From NCBI GenBank assembly GCA_913056185.1, contig CAJXLV010000026.1, forward strand, positions 1 through 50,755: a stretch of 50,755 nt of DNA, written 5' to 3'. The notes under the pieces were generated by a model. The model was not told where the DNA came from, searched no databases, and saw nothing but the letters and a program-made list of their open reading frames with translations. Origin of the DNA: an uncultured Bacteroidota bacterium. Lineage in GTDB: Bacteria > Bacteroidota > Rhodothermia > Rhodothermales > Salinibacteraceae. Shown piece by piece: positions 1 through 8,290 of the stretch. A program made the translations under genes and the position numbers. Positions within the stretch are counted from its first letter, which is position 1; each line of letters opens with the position of its first letter.

Positions 1-510
1 GGGGCGCACCACCTCGTCGGTGGTGCCGGGGTAGGTGGTGCTTTTCAGCACAATAAGCTGGCCCGGGCGCAGGTGCTCGGCAATGGACTGAACCGCAGCC
101 TCGATGTATGACGTGTCCGGCTCTTTGTGAACGGTGAGCGGGGTGGGCACACAGACGAAGAACACGTCTACCGCTCCAGCCTGCCCCACGTCCGTCTCGG
201 CCGTCAGGGTTTCTTCCGCCACCACGCGGCGCACCGTCTCGTCCTCAAGGTCCTCGTTCCAATTCTCTCCCGCATTGAGGCGCGCCACACGGTCCGCATC
301 CACGTCCACCCCCACCGTCGTGAGGCCCCGATCCGCATACTCCACCGCAAGGGGCAGGCCCACGTACCCAAGCCCTACCACACCAATGCGCGCCTCGCCG
401 CGGCGCAACCGTTCCGCCAACCGCTGCGCCGCGGCGGCTCCGTTTCGCGAGAGAGGTTCTGCCGTCGTATCAGTGTGCATGCCAGATGTCGTCGTGAACG
501 AGTATGCCAT
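1..510 (-). CDS. Nucleotide-sugar dehydrogenase (UDP-HexNAc 6-dehydrogenase-like), N-terminal part
   Basis: The gene runs off the left edge of the window, so only about 170 N-terminal residues are seen. The NAD-binding Rossmann motif GVVGLGYVGLPLA lies about 45 residues in, and further on come VCVPTPL and KSTTYPGTTDEV. These are the usual blocks of the UDP-glucose/GDP-mannose dehydrogenase family, and the spelling is closest to the WbpA/TviB group that oxidises UDP-N-acetylhexosamines to uronic acids for surface polysaccharide. An in-frame stop directly precedes the ATG at 510. A second in-frame ATG at 480 is an equally possible start, and neither has a Shine-Dalgarno site. It follows the SLBB protein and the tyrosine kinase on the same strand, which fits a capsule or exopolysaccharide operon. 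The exact substrate cannot be told from this half. Confidence 0.85.
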   Translation of the reverse strand, partial: MAYSFTTTSGMHTDTTAEPLSRNGAAAAQRLAERLRRGEARIGVVGLGYVGLPLAVEYADRGLTTVGVDVDADRVARLNAGENWNEDLEDETVRRVVAEETLTAETDVGQAGAVDVFFVCVPTPLTVHKEPDTSYIEAAVQSIAEHLRPGQLIVLKSTTYPGTTDEVVRP

Positions 511-668
511 TCAGAAGTCGATGCGTGGGACAAGCCCTGTGGGCCAGATACAGCTCCGCCACGTCAGTCACAGCCCGTAACAGCGCGCCATGATCTGCGA
601 GTCGTCTCCCATGCCTGCTCTGCGTGCCCGCCCGCAGATGCTCACACGTCTCTCTCCCTCCCGCGGCC

Positions 669-1169
669 CTAATCGAAGCGCCCGACCTCAAACACCGTCA
701 GCAGCGTCACCGCCAGCGAGGTGACCGACGTCGTCACCTGCAGCACATCGCGCCAATTCAGTCGCTCTCGTGTTTCGATGCGCACTACGTCCCCATCGCG
801 GAGGGCAGGATAGGCGGCACGACTGGCAAAGTCGTCAATTTCCTCTTCCAAAATCTTTGTGCGGGTGCCCTGCTGTCGGCGAAACAAGAGCACCTTGATC
901 CGCGAGCGCTCATCGCCGCCGCCACTTCCCGAGAGCGCCAGGAGCTGCCCCAGGTTGATGTTCTCCCCCACCTGATAGATGCCAGCCTGCCCGCCCAGCA
1001 CGAGCACCTCAATGGTGTTCTGGCCCGGGCGCGCAAAGGTGTAGTAGGCCGTCCCCCCCGCTTGTCGATCGCCTGTGGTCTGTGCACGGGCCGAGGCTGC
1101 ACCCAGGAGGCCCATGCCCAGCAGGCTCATAATCGCTGCTGTAGCAAAAACGAAGCGTACGTCACCCAT
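669..1169 (-). CDS. Secreted single-SLBB-domain protein of the polysaccharide export type
   Basis: The product is about 166 residues. It begins with a signal peptide (MGDVRFVF, then a hydrophobic stretch to ASARAQ) and is followed by one SLBB-like beta-grasp domain with the pattern IEVLVLGG..GIYQVGENINLGQLLALSG and a late LRDGDVV. A hydrophobic C-terminal segment (VTTSVTSLAVTLLTVFEV) could sit in a membrane. Wza-type export proteins normally carry a Poly_export domain before one or more SLBB domains; here that domain is absent and the protein is less than half the usual length. The start at 1169 gives a classic signal peptide. A GTG at 1211 would add 14 residues and lie just 12 bases after the kinase gene. 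It is probably co-transcribed with that kinase and works at the envelope in polysaccharide export. Confidence 0.75.
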   Translation of the reverse strand: MGDVRFVFATAAIMSLLGMGLLGAASARAQTTGDRQAGGTAYYTFARPGQNTIEVLVLGGQAGIYQVGENINLGQLLALSGSGGGDERSRIKVLLFRRQQGTRTKILEEEIDDFASRAAYPALRDGDVVRIETRERLNWRDVLQVTTSVTSLAVTLLTVFEVGRFD

Positions 1170-1223
1170 GGCAATCGCAAAGGAGAAGGAGAGAGACAAG
1201 CCGAGAGACACCGGGCCGGGGCG

Positions 1224-3698
1224 CTACCCCTCCGTGGCGGACGGATCCGGCAGCGCGCGGTACTGGTCGTAGGGCCCGTACGCGCCGTACTGTCGATAGC
1301 GGGAGGTATAGCCGTAGGCCATAGAACTGTCAAATCCGTTCAGCACCACGCCGGCCACCTCCGCGCTTACGCTGTGGAGGACATCGAGGCTTTCCTCCAG
1401 CTCGGCGTCGGTGGTGACGCCTGCCCGGGCCACACAGAGCGTCGTGTCGCAGAGGTCGGACAGCAGCGGGCCATCCGCCGTGGCCAGCACAGGCGAGGAG
1501 TCCACAATGACGTGGTCGAAGTGCTCACGGGCCTGAGTCAAAAACGCGCGGAAAGAGGCTGCACGTAACACTTCGGTGGGCGTCTCCACCTCCTGCCCGG
1601 CCGGGAGCACGAAGAGGGTCTCGAGAAGCGGCGTTTGCAGGGAGGCCTCCGAAAGGTCGTCGTGCAACGCCTCCGTGATGCCCGGTTGCCGGGGCACATC
1701 GAACAGCCGGTGGAGGCGGGCGCGTCGTAGGTCCGCGTCCACCAGGAGCGTAGAGCGGCCCTCCTGCGCCGCCACAATGGCGAGATTGGACGCCGTGGTC
1801 GATTTTCCGGCCCCGCCGCCGGCACTGGTCACCAGCAGGGCTGTGCCCTCTCCGCCGGCCGGGCCCAGCCGCAGCTGCGCCCACACCTTGCGGTACGCCT
1901 CTGCGGCGGGGGCGTGAGGCCGCAGTATGCCCACCAGGCTGGAGGCGAGCGTGTGGCCCTCCCACTCCACGACCTCTTGTCCGTCCAGCTCGTCGTCGAT
2001 CAACGGATCCAGGTTGGGAATGAGGCCCACCTGCCGGGCACCAAGGGCGCGGATTTGATCGGGCTTGTAGATACGATTGTCCATCTGATCACGCACCAGG
2101 GCCAGCCCGCCCCCGCCCAGCAGCCCCACCACCAGCCCCAGCAAAAGGTTGCGGCCGGGCTGGGGCCGGACCGGGGCCTGCGGCGTCGTCGCCTCCGCCA
2201 CACGCGTCGCGTAGCCGAGCTCCGATTTTTCCTGCACGCGCACCTGCTGCAGCTGCTCTGTCACAAACCCGTACATGCGCTCCGCGTACCGCTGGTCGCG
2301 CCGCAACTGGGCCAGCTCCATCGCCTTCTCCGGAATCTGATCCAGGTCCTGCTCGTACTCGTCGAGGCGTGTTGTGAGCACCTTAATGCGAGACGCCAGG
2401 CCCGATATGGCAATCTGCTTTTCCGCAATGCGGCGCTTGAGCCCGTCGACCCGCTGCGCCTCCTGCTCCGGGCTCAGCCCCCCCGCCATCACCTGCCTCA
2501 CGTACTTGTCGGAAAGGGTCGCAATCCGGCGCCGCAGCTGCGCGATGCGACGGTCAATTTGGCCCGCCTGCACGCTGTCCGTACGGGTCATGGTGGGAGA
2601 CTGCAGTTGAATCTGCTGCTTCGATAGCTCCAGGTCCGCAATCTTGGTCTGCAGGGCTTCAATTTCTTGCTTCACCGTGGAGGCCACTCGCTCCGACAGC
2701 TGATCCGGCTGGATGGCCTCCAGCTCGCTCCGAAGCGACTGCAGCGACGACCGCTCCATCTTCATCTCAATGCGCGCCTGCTCCAGCTGCGTCTCCGTAT
2801 CGGCGATTTGTCCGGCCAGGGCGCTCTCTCTTTGGTCGAGGCTAATGGCGTCTTCGCGGCGCTGATAGGCCTGGATGCGGCCCTCGATCTGCTCAAGCTC
2901 CTGCTCCAGCTCGCGAGAGCGCTTCTGCAAGAACTGCCGGGAGGCCCGCACGCGCGAGCGGCTCGATTCCTGCGTGAGCTGGATGTAGGCCTCCGTGTAC
3001 ACGTCCGACAGAAGGCGGGCCATCTCTGGGCGTTCGTCCAGGGCTGTAACCCGGATCACGTTGGTGTTTGGGCCCACCCGGGCAAACGCCACTCGATCTC
3101 CAAGCTCTGCGGCGAGGGCAGCGGGAGACGGCGCGGCGCGTCCTGTATCGGGGGGCAGATCGGAGGCCGGGCCTGGGGCGGCCGTCGCACGGCCGGTACG
3201 CCCCATCTGCTGGGCGACGACGGTGGTCATCTGCTGCCACACGCGCCCCACCGGAGAGGGGCCCTGCGCCCTCAGGATGCGCTGTGCCTCCCCCTGCGCC
3301 AAGAGCTGCTGCGCCACGCGGTTTTTGAGAGACTGGGAGTTGCGCAAAAACACGAGCTCGTTCTCCAGCGAGTGCCCGGCACTCGGCCATGGGCTGCTGG
3401 CCTGCCCCCCAGGCATTCCCACGGCTTGGGGACTCTCCCCCACCAGCACGAGGCTCTCCGCACTGTACACCGGCACCTGGCTGTACGTGTACAGCGCCGC
3501 GCCTCCCAGCACCACCAGACACGTCCACAAAATCAGCCATTTCCGGCGCCGCAGCAGGTCCAGCACCTCCTCCGTCTGCTTCTGAAAGCTCTGTCGACCG
3601 CCGTGCGGGGCACCTCCGGGAAAGCCGTCGGTCTCTGCGTCCCAAGACCGCACAATGTCGCCGGAGTTTGCTGCATCGTGCCGTTGCAGGTCCGCCAT
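1224..3698 (-). CDS. Wzc/GumC-type polysaccharide co-polymerase with bacterial tyrosine autokinase domain
   Basis: The 824-residue product is an inner-membrane protein that sets polysaccharide chain length and helps export. An N-terminal Wzz-like segment with a membrane helix (WLILWTCLVVLGGAALYTYSQ) near residues 50-75 is followed by long periplasmic coiled coils, then a GNVR-type region and a second helix (NLLLGLVVGLLGGGGLALV). The cytoplasmic BY-kinase domain has Walker A (SAGGGAGKST) near 625, Walker A' (LLVDADLRR) near 650 and a Walker B-like HVIVDSSP near 730. The tail carries seven tyrosines between about 795 and 813, the expected autophosphorylation cluster. Kinase and co-polymerase are fused, as in Wzc and unlike the split CapA/CapB arrangement. 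The SLBB protein and sugar dehydrogenase follow, so this is an exopolysaccharide locus. Confidence 0.93.
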   Translation of the reverse strand: MADLQRHDAANSGDIVRSWDAETDGFPGGAPHGGRQSFQKQTEEVLDLLRRRKWLILWTCLVVLGGAALYTYSQVPVYSAESLVLVGESPQAVGMPGGQASSPWPSAGHSLENELVFLRNSQSLKNRVAQQLLAQGEAQRILRAQGPSPVGRVWQQMTTVVAQQMGRTGRATAAPGPASDLPPDTGRAAPSPAALAAELGDRVAFARVGPNTNVIRVTALDERPEMARLLSDVYTEAYIQLTQESSRSRVRASRQFLQKRSRELEQELEQIEGRIQAYQRREDAISLDQRESALAGQIADTETQLEQARIEMKMERSSLQSLRSELEAIQPDQLSERVASTVKQEIEALQTKIADLELSKQQIQLQSPTMTRTDSVQAGQIDRRIAQLRRRIATLSDKYVRQVMAGGLSPEQEAQRVDGLKRRIAEKQIAISGLASRIKVLTTRLDEYEQDLDQIPEKAMELAQLRRDQRYAERMYGFVTEQLQQVRVQEKSELGYATRVAEATTPQAPVRPQPGRNLLLGLVVGLLGGGGLALVRDQMDNRIYKPDQIRALGARQVGLIPNLDPLIDDELDGQEVVEWEGHTLASSLVGILRPHAPAAEAYRKVWAQLRLGPAGGEGTALLVTSAGGGAGKSTTASNLAIVAAQEGRSTLLVDADLRRARLHRLFDVPRQPGITEALHDDLSEASLQTPLLETLFVLPAGQEVETPTEVLRAASFRAFLTQAREHFDHVIVDSSPVLATADGPLLSDLCDTTLCVARAGVTTDAELEESLDVLHSVSAEVAGVVLNGFDSSMAYGYTSRYRQYGAYGPYDQYRALPDPSATEG

Positions 3699-3743
3699 CG
3701 TTGGCCGTTGTGCTATTGTGACGAGAAAACAGAGCGGGTGTCC

Positions 3744-3781
3744 AGCGCCCTTCCGACATCAAAGCGCCCTTCCGACATCAA
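3744..3781. repeat. Perfect 19-bp tandem duplication
   Basis: The unit AGCGCCCTTCCGACATCAA occurs twice head to tail with no mismatch, in the 289-base gap between the tyrosine kinase gene and the degenerate response regulator. No convincing gene lies in this gap. The duplication sits just upstream of the kinase start, where it could change promoter spacing. Confidence 0.9.
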
Positions 3782-3987
3782 GCCGCGACATCCTCGGGGG
3801 GCGTTCGTCGCCGTGGCCCGGCAGTTGGAACGCTGCTCCCCCCATGCCTCCGTCGTGCAGACGCCCGGTGCCGCGCTGTCCCCGTAGGCACCCTCGCGTT
3901 CCATAGTGGGAATCCTCGTGCGCTTGCGTGTCATCCGCTGGAAGATTGGCCATGCGTCTTTGGCGCAACGTGTGGCCGGTCCGGGCG

Positions 3988-4683
3988 TCAATGGAGCCCC
4001 CCCGAAGAGGCCTCCGCCCGTCCTCCGCGCCGGACCCACTGCACCGCATGCCGCACCAGTGCCGCCAGGGTGTCGTGCCCCAGCTTCTTCTTTGCCCGGC
4101 GCCGGTGCGTCTCAATGGTTTTGCGGTGCACCCCCAGCTGGCGAGCGATCTGGCGCACGCTGTGCCCCTCGCCAATTTTGCGGAAGACCGTCACCTCCCG
4201 GTCCGTCAGGGCAGCAACGGCCGAGGGGGGGCCGCCGTCGTCTCGCACCAGCCGGCTCAGGAGCCGGGCAGCCATGGGGCGGCTCAGCGCCACCTCCCCG
4301 CGCCCCACTCGCACAATCGCCCGCACGACGGTCCCGAGCGCCTCCGTCTTCATGAGGTACCCAGTGGCGCCGGCCTGCAGGGCGCGTTCGGCGTACAGGC
4401 GCTCGGCGTACCGGGAAAAGATGAGGATCTGTACGGACGCGGCCCGAGCCTGAAGGTGCTGAATGAGCGCAAGCCCGTCGATCCCGCCGAGTGAAAGGGC
4501 AAGAACCGCCACGTCGGGCGTCTTCTTCACAATGGCTGCGCGGGCCTCCTCAGAGGCCGTGCCCGCCCCTTGCATCCGGAGCGTGGGGTGTCGCCGGATG
4601 CGGGGGCGAAGCGCCTCGTGAATGGCCGGGTGGCGGTCTGCCACATAGACCTGCGTCGCGGGGCGGGGGGCATCGGGACTCAT
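3988..4683 (-). CDS. NarL/FixJ-family regulator with a degenerate receiver domain
   Basis: The product has 231 residues: a receiver-like domain (about 10-125) and a LuxR-type helix-turn-helix (about 155-220; LTDREVTVFRKIGEGHSVRQIARQLGVHRKTIETHRR). The receiver is phospho-dead by sequence. The acidic pair is reduced to V-A15-D16, and the position of the phospho-acceptor Asp is Ala62 (DVAVLALSLGG). The conserved Lys (YLMKTEA) and the overall fold pattern remain. The neighbour encoded just upstream is a clear paralogue with VDDH and VVDISL intact. It probably binds DNA without phosphorylation, through hetero-dimerisation with the paralogue or constitutively. It lies directly upstream of the exopolysaccharide genes on the same strand. 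Confidence 0.88.
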   Translation of the reverse strand: MSPDAPRPATQVYVADRHPAIHEALRPRIRRHPTLRMQGAGTASEEARAAIVKKTPDVAVLALSLGGIDGLALIQHLQARAASVQILIFSRYAERLYAERALQAGATGYLMKTEALGTVVRAIVRVGRGEVALSRPMAARLLSRLVRDDGGPPSAVAALTDREVTVFRKIGEGHSVRQIARQLGVHRKTIETHRRRAKKKLGHDTLAALVRHAVQWVRRGGRAEASSGGLH

Positions 4684-4946
4684 GGCGCCGGGCGCGTCTG
4701 CGAAGGGGCCCGCCGGGGCTTACTGCTTCCCGGCTGGGCCTGCGGGACTCGTACAACCTGCCTCGTAGATACCGGCTCACGCCCGAAGCTCCCCTCCGGC
4801 TTCGGCGCAACCGCCACGGCAGAAGTGGCGCGGCGTGGCGGCGTCCTGCGGCGCACCGCCCCCAGCTGCGCGCCCTCCTCCACGCCCTCCTCTACGCCCT
4901 GTGCCGCCCCGTCTGCACTCGAGGCCGCTGCACTCAAGGCCGAGCG

Positions 4947-5672
4947 CTACGCCTGCGGCGTGGCCTCCCCATCGCTCGCCACGGGTGCATGAACGCCCTG
5001 TTGGCCCGACCCCGGCGCCGAAGCCCACTGCACGGCAAACTGCAAGAGCTTGGAAACCGACTCGAAGCCGAGCTTCTCTTTCGCCCGCCGCCGATAGGTT
5101 TCCACGGTCTTGCGGGCCAGGTTCAATCGGTCTTGGATTTCTTCAATGCTGCAGCCCTCGCCCAGCATCTGAAAGACGGCCAGCTCCCGATCGGTAAAGT
5201 CCTCGATCGGAAACTTCGGCTCCGCAGACTCCCCTCGTGCCACCTTCTTCAGAATCTGCGACGCCATGCGCTGGCTCAGGTACACCTCCCCCTCGTCCAC
5301 CGTCCGAATCGCGTCAACCAGGTGGTCCGTCGGCTGGTCTTTCATCAGGTAGCCGGAGGCACCGGCCTGTATGGATCGCTCAGCGTATACCATCTCGTCG
5401 TACATCGAGTACACTACGATCTGGATCTCCGGGCACTGCGACTGCAGGTTCTGAACGAGGTCCAGCCCGTGGGCGTCGTCCAGGGAAATGTCCACCACGG
5501 CCGTGTCAGGGGATCGCTCTTCAATTTCGCGGAACGCCTGGGCCGAAGAAGTTGCTACCCCGACAATGTCGATGTCGAGCGTATCGTCGATGCGGGTGCG
5601 GATCGCCTCCAGAATCGCGGGGTGATCGTCAACGAGGAAGGTACGGATGTGGCTTGTAGAAGAAGAGGCCAT
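4947..5672 (-). CDS. NarL/FixJ-family response regulator
   Basis: The product has 241 residues. The receiver holds the acidic pair D15-D16 (FLVDDHPA), phospho-acceptor D61 (AVVDISLDD), a switch Ser (VVYSMYDE) and the conserved Lys in YLMKDQP. A LuxR-type helix-turn-helix follows (FTDRELAVFQMLGEGCSIEEIQDRLNLARKTVETYRRR). The ATG at 5672 is chosen because the receiver begins right after it; the open frame runs further upstream, but that part has no recognisable domain. It sits between a soluble histidine kinase gene (upstream, 127 bases away) and its degenerate paralogue (downstream), so kinase and regulator are a likely pair controlling the adjacent polysaccharide genes. That target is inferred from position. 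Confidence 0.92.
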   Translation of the reverse strand: MASSSTSHIRTFLVDDHPAILEAIRTRIDDTLDIDIVGVATSSAQAFREIEERSPDTAVVDISLDDAHGLDLVQNLQSQCPEIQIVVYSMYDEMVYAERSIQAGASGYLMKDQPTDHLVDAIRTVDEGEVYLSQRMASQILKKVARGESAEPKFPIEDFTDRELAVFQMLGEGCSIEEIQDRLNLARKTVETYRRRAKEKLGFESVSKLLQFAVQWASAPGSGQQGVHAPVASDGEATPQA

Positions 5673-5799
5673 AGCAAACGGGAGCGAAATGGAGTGAGAG
5701 AATTCGGGACACACGGCGGGACACCGGCGGGCGGTTCTCCCGCCTCGGAGCGATTGGGCGAGGCGTGCAAGCCTCTGCGGTCGGACGCGCCCCCGCTTC

Positions 5800-6492
5800 T
5801 CAGGAGGCGACGGAGGCTGCCGGCAACACCAGAGCAAAGGTGCTGCCTTCGCCCACCGACGTTTCGACATCGACTTGTCCGTCGTGCCGACGGGCAACCT
5901 CGCGCACCAGGTAGAGCCCCAGGCCCGACGATACCTCCCCGTCGGTGGGCTGCGACGATAGGCGTTGGTACGGCACAAAGAGGCGCGACAGCTCGTCGTC
6001 GTGCAGGCCTGGCCCTTGGTCCGTGACCGAGAATCGAATGCGGTCGTCGCTATGCTCTACCCGAACGTCCACCGTGGCTCCGCGAGGCGAGTACTTCAGG
6101 GCATTGCTGACGAGGTTACTCATGGCGTCCCGCAGGTGCCGTTCGTCGCCCTGCACGGGTGCCGCCTCCGCCAGGCCCGCGGCCTGCAGGGTCTGGTCTT
6201 TGTACTCGGCAAGTGGCCGAAACCGCTCCACCACGCGCTCGGATAGCGCCGCGAGGTCCACGCGGGTCCGGGCCAGGTCCTCGGCGAGCTGAGGCGGAGG
6301 GGCCGCGCCGTCCACCTCTGTAAGATAGCCCACCGCCTCTTCGGCCGACCGGTGAATGAGCTCCACCTTGTGTTGGACCTCAGCCGGAAGGCGCTCCTCC
6401 TCAAGCAGAAGGTCCGCCAATCGCTCAATCGCAATGACCGGGTTCTTAAGGTCGTGTAGGAGAGCGGGGAGCCATCTGGAATTGGAATCCAT
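5800..6492 (-). CDS. Small soluble sensor histidine kinase without a sensor domain
   Basis: The product has 230 residues. The phospho-acceptor His13 lies in LLHDLKNP almost at the N-terminus, so no input domain or membrane segment precedes the dimerisation helices. The ATP-binding part shows the N-box (NLVSNALKYSP), G1 (VTDQGPGL) and G2 (SSGLGLYLVREVARRH). The ATG at 6492 starts immediately before the kinase core. The frame stays open for another 630 bases upstream, but that stretch is Arg/Pro-rich and runs over the end of coaE, so it is unlikely to be coding. The kinase must receive its signal through a partner or another soluble cue. The response regulator gene follows on the same strand. 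Confidence 0.88.
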   Translation of the reverse strand: MDSNSRWLPALLHDLKNPVIAIERLADLLLEEERLPAEVQHKVELIHRSAEEAVGYLTEVDGAAPPPQLAEDLARTRVDLAALSERVVERFRPLAEYKDQTLQAAGLAEAAPVQGDERHLRDAMSNLVSNALKYSPRGATVDVRVEHSDDRIRFSVTDQGPGLHDDELSRLFVPYQRLSSQPTDGEVSSGLGLYLVREVARRHDGQVDVETSVGEGSTFALVLPAASVAS

Positions 6493-6919
6493 GGTGCGCC
6501 GTTGGCTTGCGAAAAACCCTGACGAGATCTGAAGGGGGACGGGGGCAGGGGCCTGTACGGGCGCTCGCGTCGGCCTCCAGCTCTGCGGCCGGAGCGGCCT
6601 CTGTCCCGCGGCGATGCCCACGAGCTTCGAAGAAGTGTAAATGCCCCCCTCCGAATGGAGAGCCCAATCTGTGCTTTTCTTCAGGGTATTGCCTTGGCTT
6701 TTTGCCCTCACTCCCCAAGTCTCCGGATCTACCTTCCGGTGCTTTCTGTCGCCTGAGGTCCTCACTTTTTGGAGCCCCCCTCGTAAATTTCTGGAGAGAC
6801 GAACCTTCGGGACTCTCCATTTTTCAGCGAAGGGGGCCGCGGGCGGGCCATGCGGGCGCCGAGGGAGAGAGGTGCCCGATGCAGCCCGCATCGGAGGCGC
6901 TCGGCACCTGGGGAAGACG
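6493..6919. other. Intergenic region, no gene seen
   Basis: These 427 bases separate coaE from the kinase gene, both on the minus strand. No reading frame here shows a domain or plausible composition. A promoter for the kinase/regulator group is likely to lie here, but I cannot place it. Confidence 0.5.
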
Positions 6920-7519
6920 TCAGTGGTGGGAGGCCACGGCCCAGTACAGATCCACGCTCTTCTGCCGCAAATCCTCGAGCGATCCATCGTTCTCGATGAC
7001 GTAGTCGGCCCGCGTGCGGAGGGCGTCTTGGGGAAGCTGGTGTTGCATGCGGGCCTGCACCTGCTCGGGGGTTGCGTCGTCCCGGGCGGTGACCCACGCG
7101 ATGCGGTCCGCCTCCGGGGCAACCACGGCGGCCGTCACGTCGACGTGCTCGTCCCCGCCCGTCTCAAAGAGAAGCGCAGCCTCGTGGACAAGCAGAGATA
7201 GGTCGTCGTCTTCGGCGCGCCCGGCTGCCGCCTCAAATGCCTCAAAGACGTGCGGATGAACAATGCGGTTTAGGCGCTCCAGTTGTTCGGCATCGTGAAA
7301 CACGCGACCGGCCAGATACGCTCGGTCGAGCACGCCGTCTTCGTCGTAAGCGTCTTCGCCGAACGCATCGATAATTGCGGCCCGCACATCGGGATTCTCC
7401 TGCATGAGCCGCTTTGCCTCAATATCGGCATAGAAGACACGTGCCCCCTGCTCTTCCAGAAAGCCGCAGACGGTCGTTTTGCCACTTCCGATGCCTCCGG
7501 TGACGCCAAGAGTAACCAC
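6920..7519 (-). CDS. coaE: Dephospho-CoA kinase
   Basis: The product has 199 residues, normal for CoaE. It catalyses the last step of coenzyme A synthesis, ATP-dependent phosphorylation of the 3'-hydroxyl of dephospho-CoA. The P-loop GVTGGIGSGKTTV is at residues 5-17, followed by YADIEAKRLMQ, which matches the family's conserved D-x-x-A-x-x-L/M block, and later IVHPHVFEAF, the conserved HP motif. The start is a GTG at 7519; no in-frame ATG lies nearby. Downstream is a 427-base gap before the histidine kinase; upstream is a HIT-family gene on the same strand. Confidence 0.95.
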   Translation of the reverse strand: MVTLGVTGGIGSGKTTVCGFLEEQGARVFYADIEAKRLMQENPDVRAAIIDAFGEDAYDEDGVLDRAYLAGRVFHDAEQLERLNRIVHPHVFEAFEAAAGRAEDDDLSLLVHEAALLFETGGDEHVDVTAAVVAPEADRIAWVTARDDATPEQVQARMQHQLPQDALRTRADYVIENDGSLEDLRQKSVDLYWAVASHH

Positions 7520-7651
7520 AATGGCAGAATGGAAAAATGCGAGTGCCGCGTCTTGACGTGGGGAGCCGGTCGCGCGTCTCGGTCACAATTCAGCGCTCGG
7601 ATTCATCGACGCTCGGATCGACAGCCGAGCCCCGCCCCTCGTCGGCCCTGA

Positions 7652-7996
7652 TCATCCCGGAGGCCAGCTCATGCGGCGCCCGCCGAGGAGATGGAGGTGG
7701 AGGTGCCAGACCGACTGCCCCCCGTCGTCCCCGCAGTTGATGACCGTACGGTAGCCGTCGCGCAGGCCCTCTTCCTGCGCCAGCTCGCGCGCCACCAAAA
7801 ACAGGTGCCCCACAAGGTCCGCGTCTTCTGGATCCAGGTCGTCGAGCGACGGAATGGGCTTGCGCGGCACCACGAGAATGTGGGTCGGCGCCTCGGGGTT
7901 GATGTCGTGGAAGGCCACGCAGCGCTCATCCTCGTGCAGAATGTCGGCGTCGGCCTCCCCGTCCATAATTTTCTGGAAGATGGTTTTTTCGGACAT
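7652..7996 (-). CDS. HIT-family nucleotide-binding hydrolase (HinT-like)
   Basis: The product has 114 residues, the normal size of a branch-1 HIT protein. It opens with TIFQKIMDGE and contains HILVVPRKPI in the middle and the histidine triad WHLHLHLLGG near residues 97-106, where the central His attacks the alpha-phosphate of nucleotide substrates such as adenosine phosphoramidates. The ATG at 7996 (MSEKTIFQKI) gives the standard HinT N-terminus; the frame is open further upstream but without family similarity. It is encoded divergently from the pterin cassette that starts at 8291. Confidence 0.93.
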   Translation of the reverse strand: MSEKTIFQKIMDGEADADILHEDERCVAFHDINPEAPTHILVVPRKPIPSLDDLDPEDADLVGHLFLVARELAQEEGLRDGYRTVINCGDDGGQSVWHLHLHLLGGRRMSWPPG

Positions 7997-8290
7997 GGGG
8001 TGCGTCGGGGGGTCCGTGAAAGGAATGGACGCAAGGGCCTTGCGGCCAGAATTGGATTTCAATATACCAGACACGACGGACGAATGACAACCGAGGGAGA
8101 CAACATTTGCGGCAGACCGGCGCGCCGCCCACCGTCCCGCGGCCCTGCGCCCTGAGAGGCACAACATTCCCGATACATGTCGGAATGCCTTGATACCTCT
8201 TCGCGGCTGCCGCCGCGCCGAACAACATCGCGTCCGCTCGCCGGTAGAGACACATGTTCAGACACTCCTGTCGATTTTATCGCTCGTCAC

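Noticed and set aside
6493..7122. Upstream extension of the small histidine kinase as a sensor domain
   Set aside because: The frame is open but Arg/Pro-rich, overlaps the coaE end in another frame and shows no fold pattern. Kinase similarity starts at the ATG at 6492.
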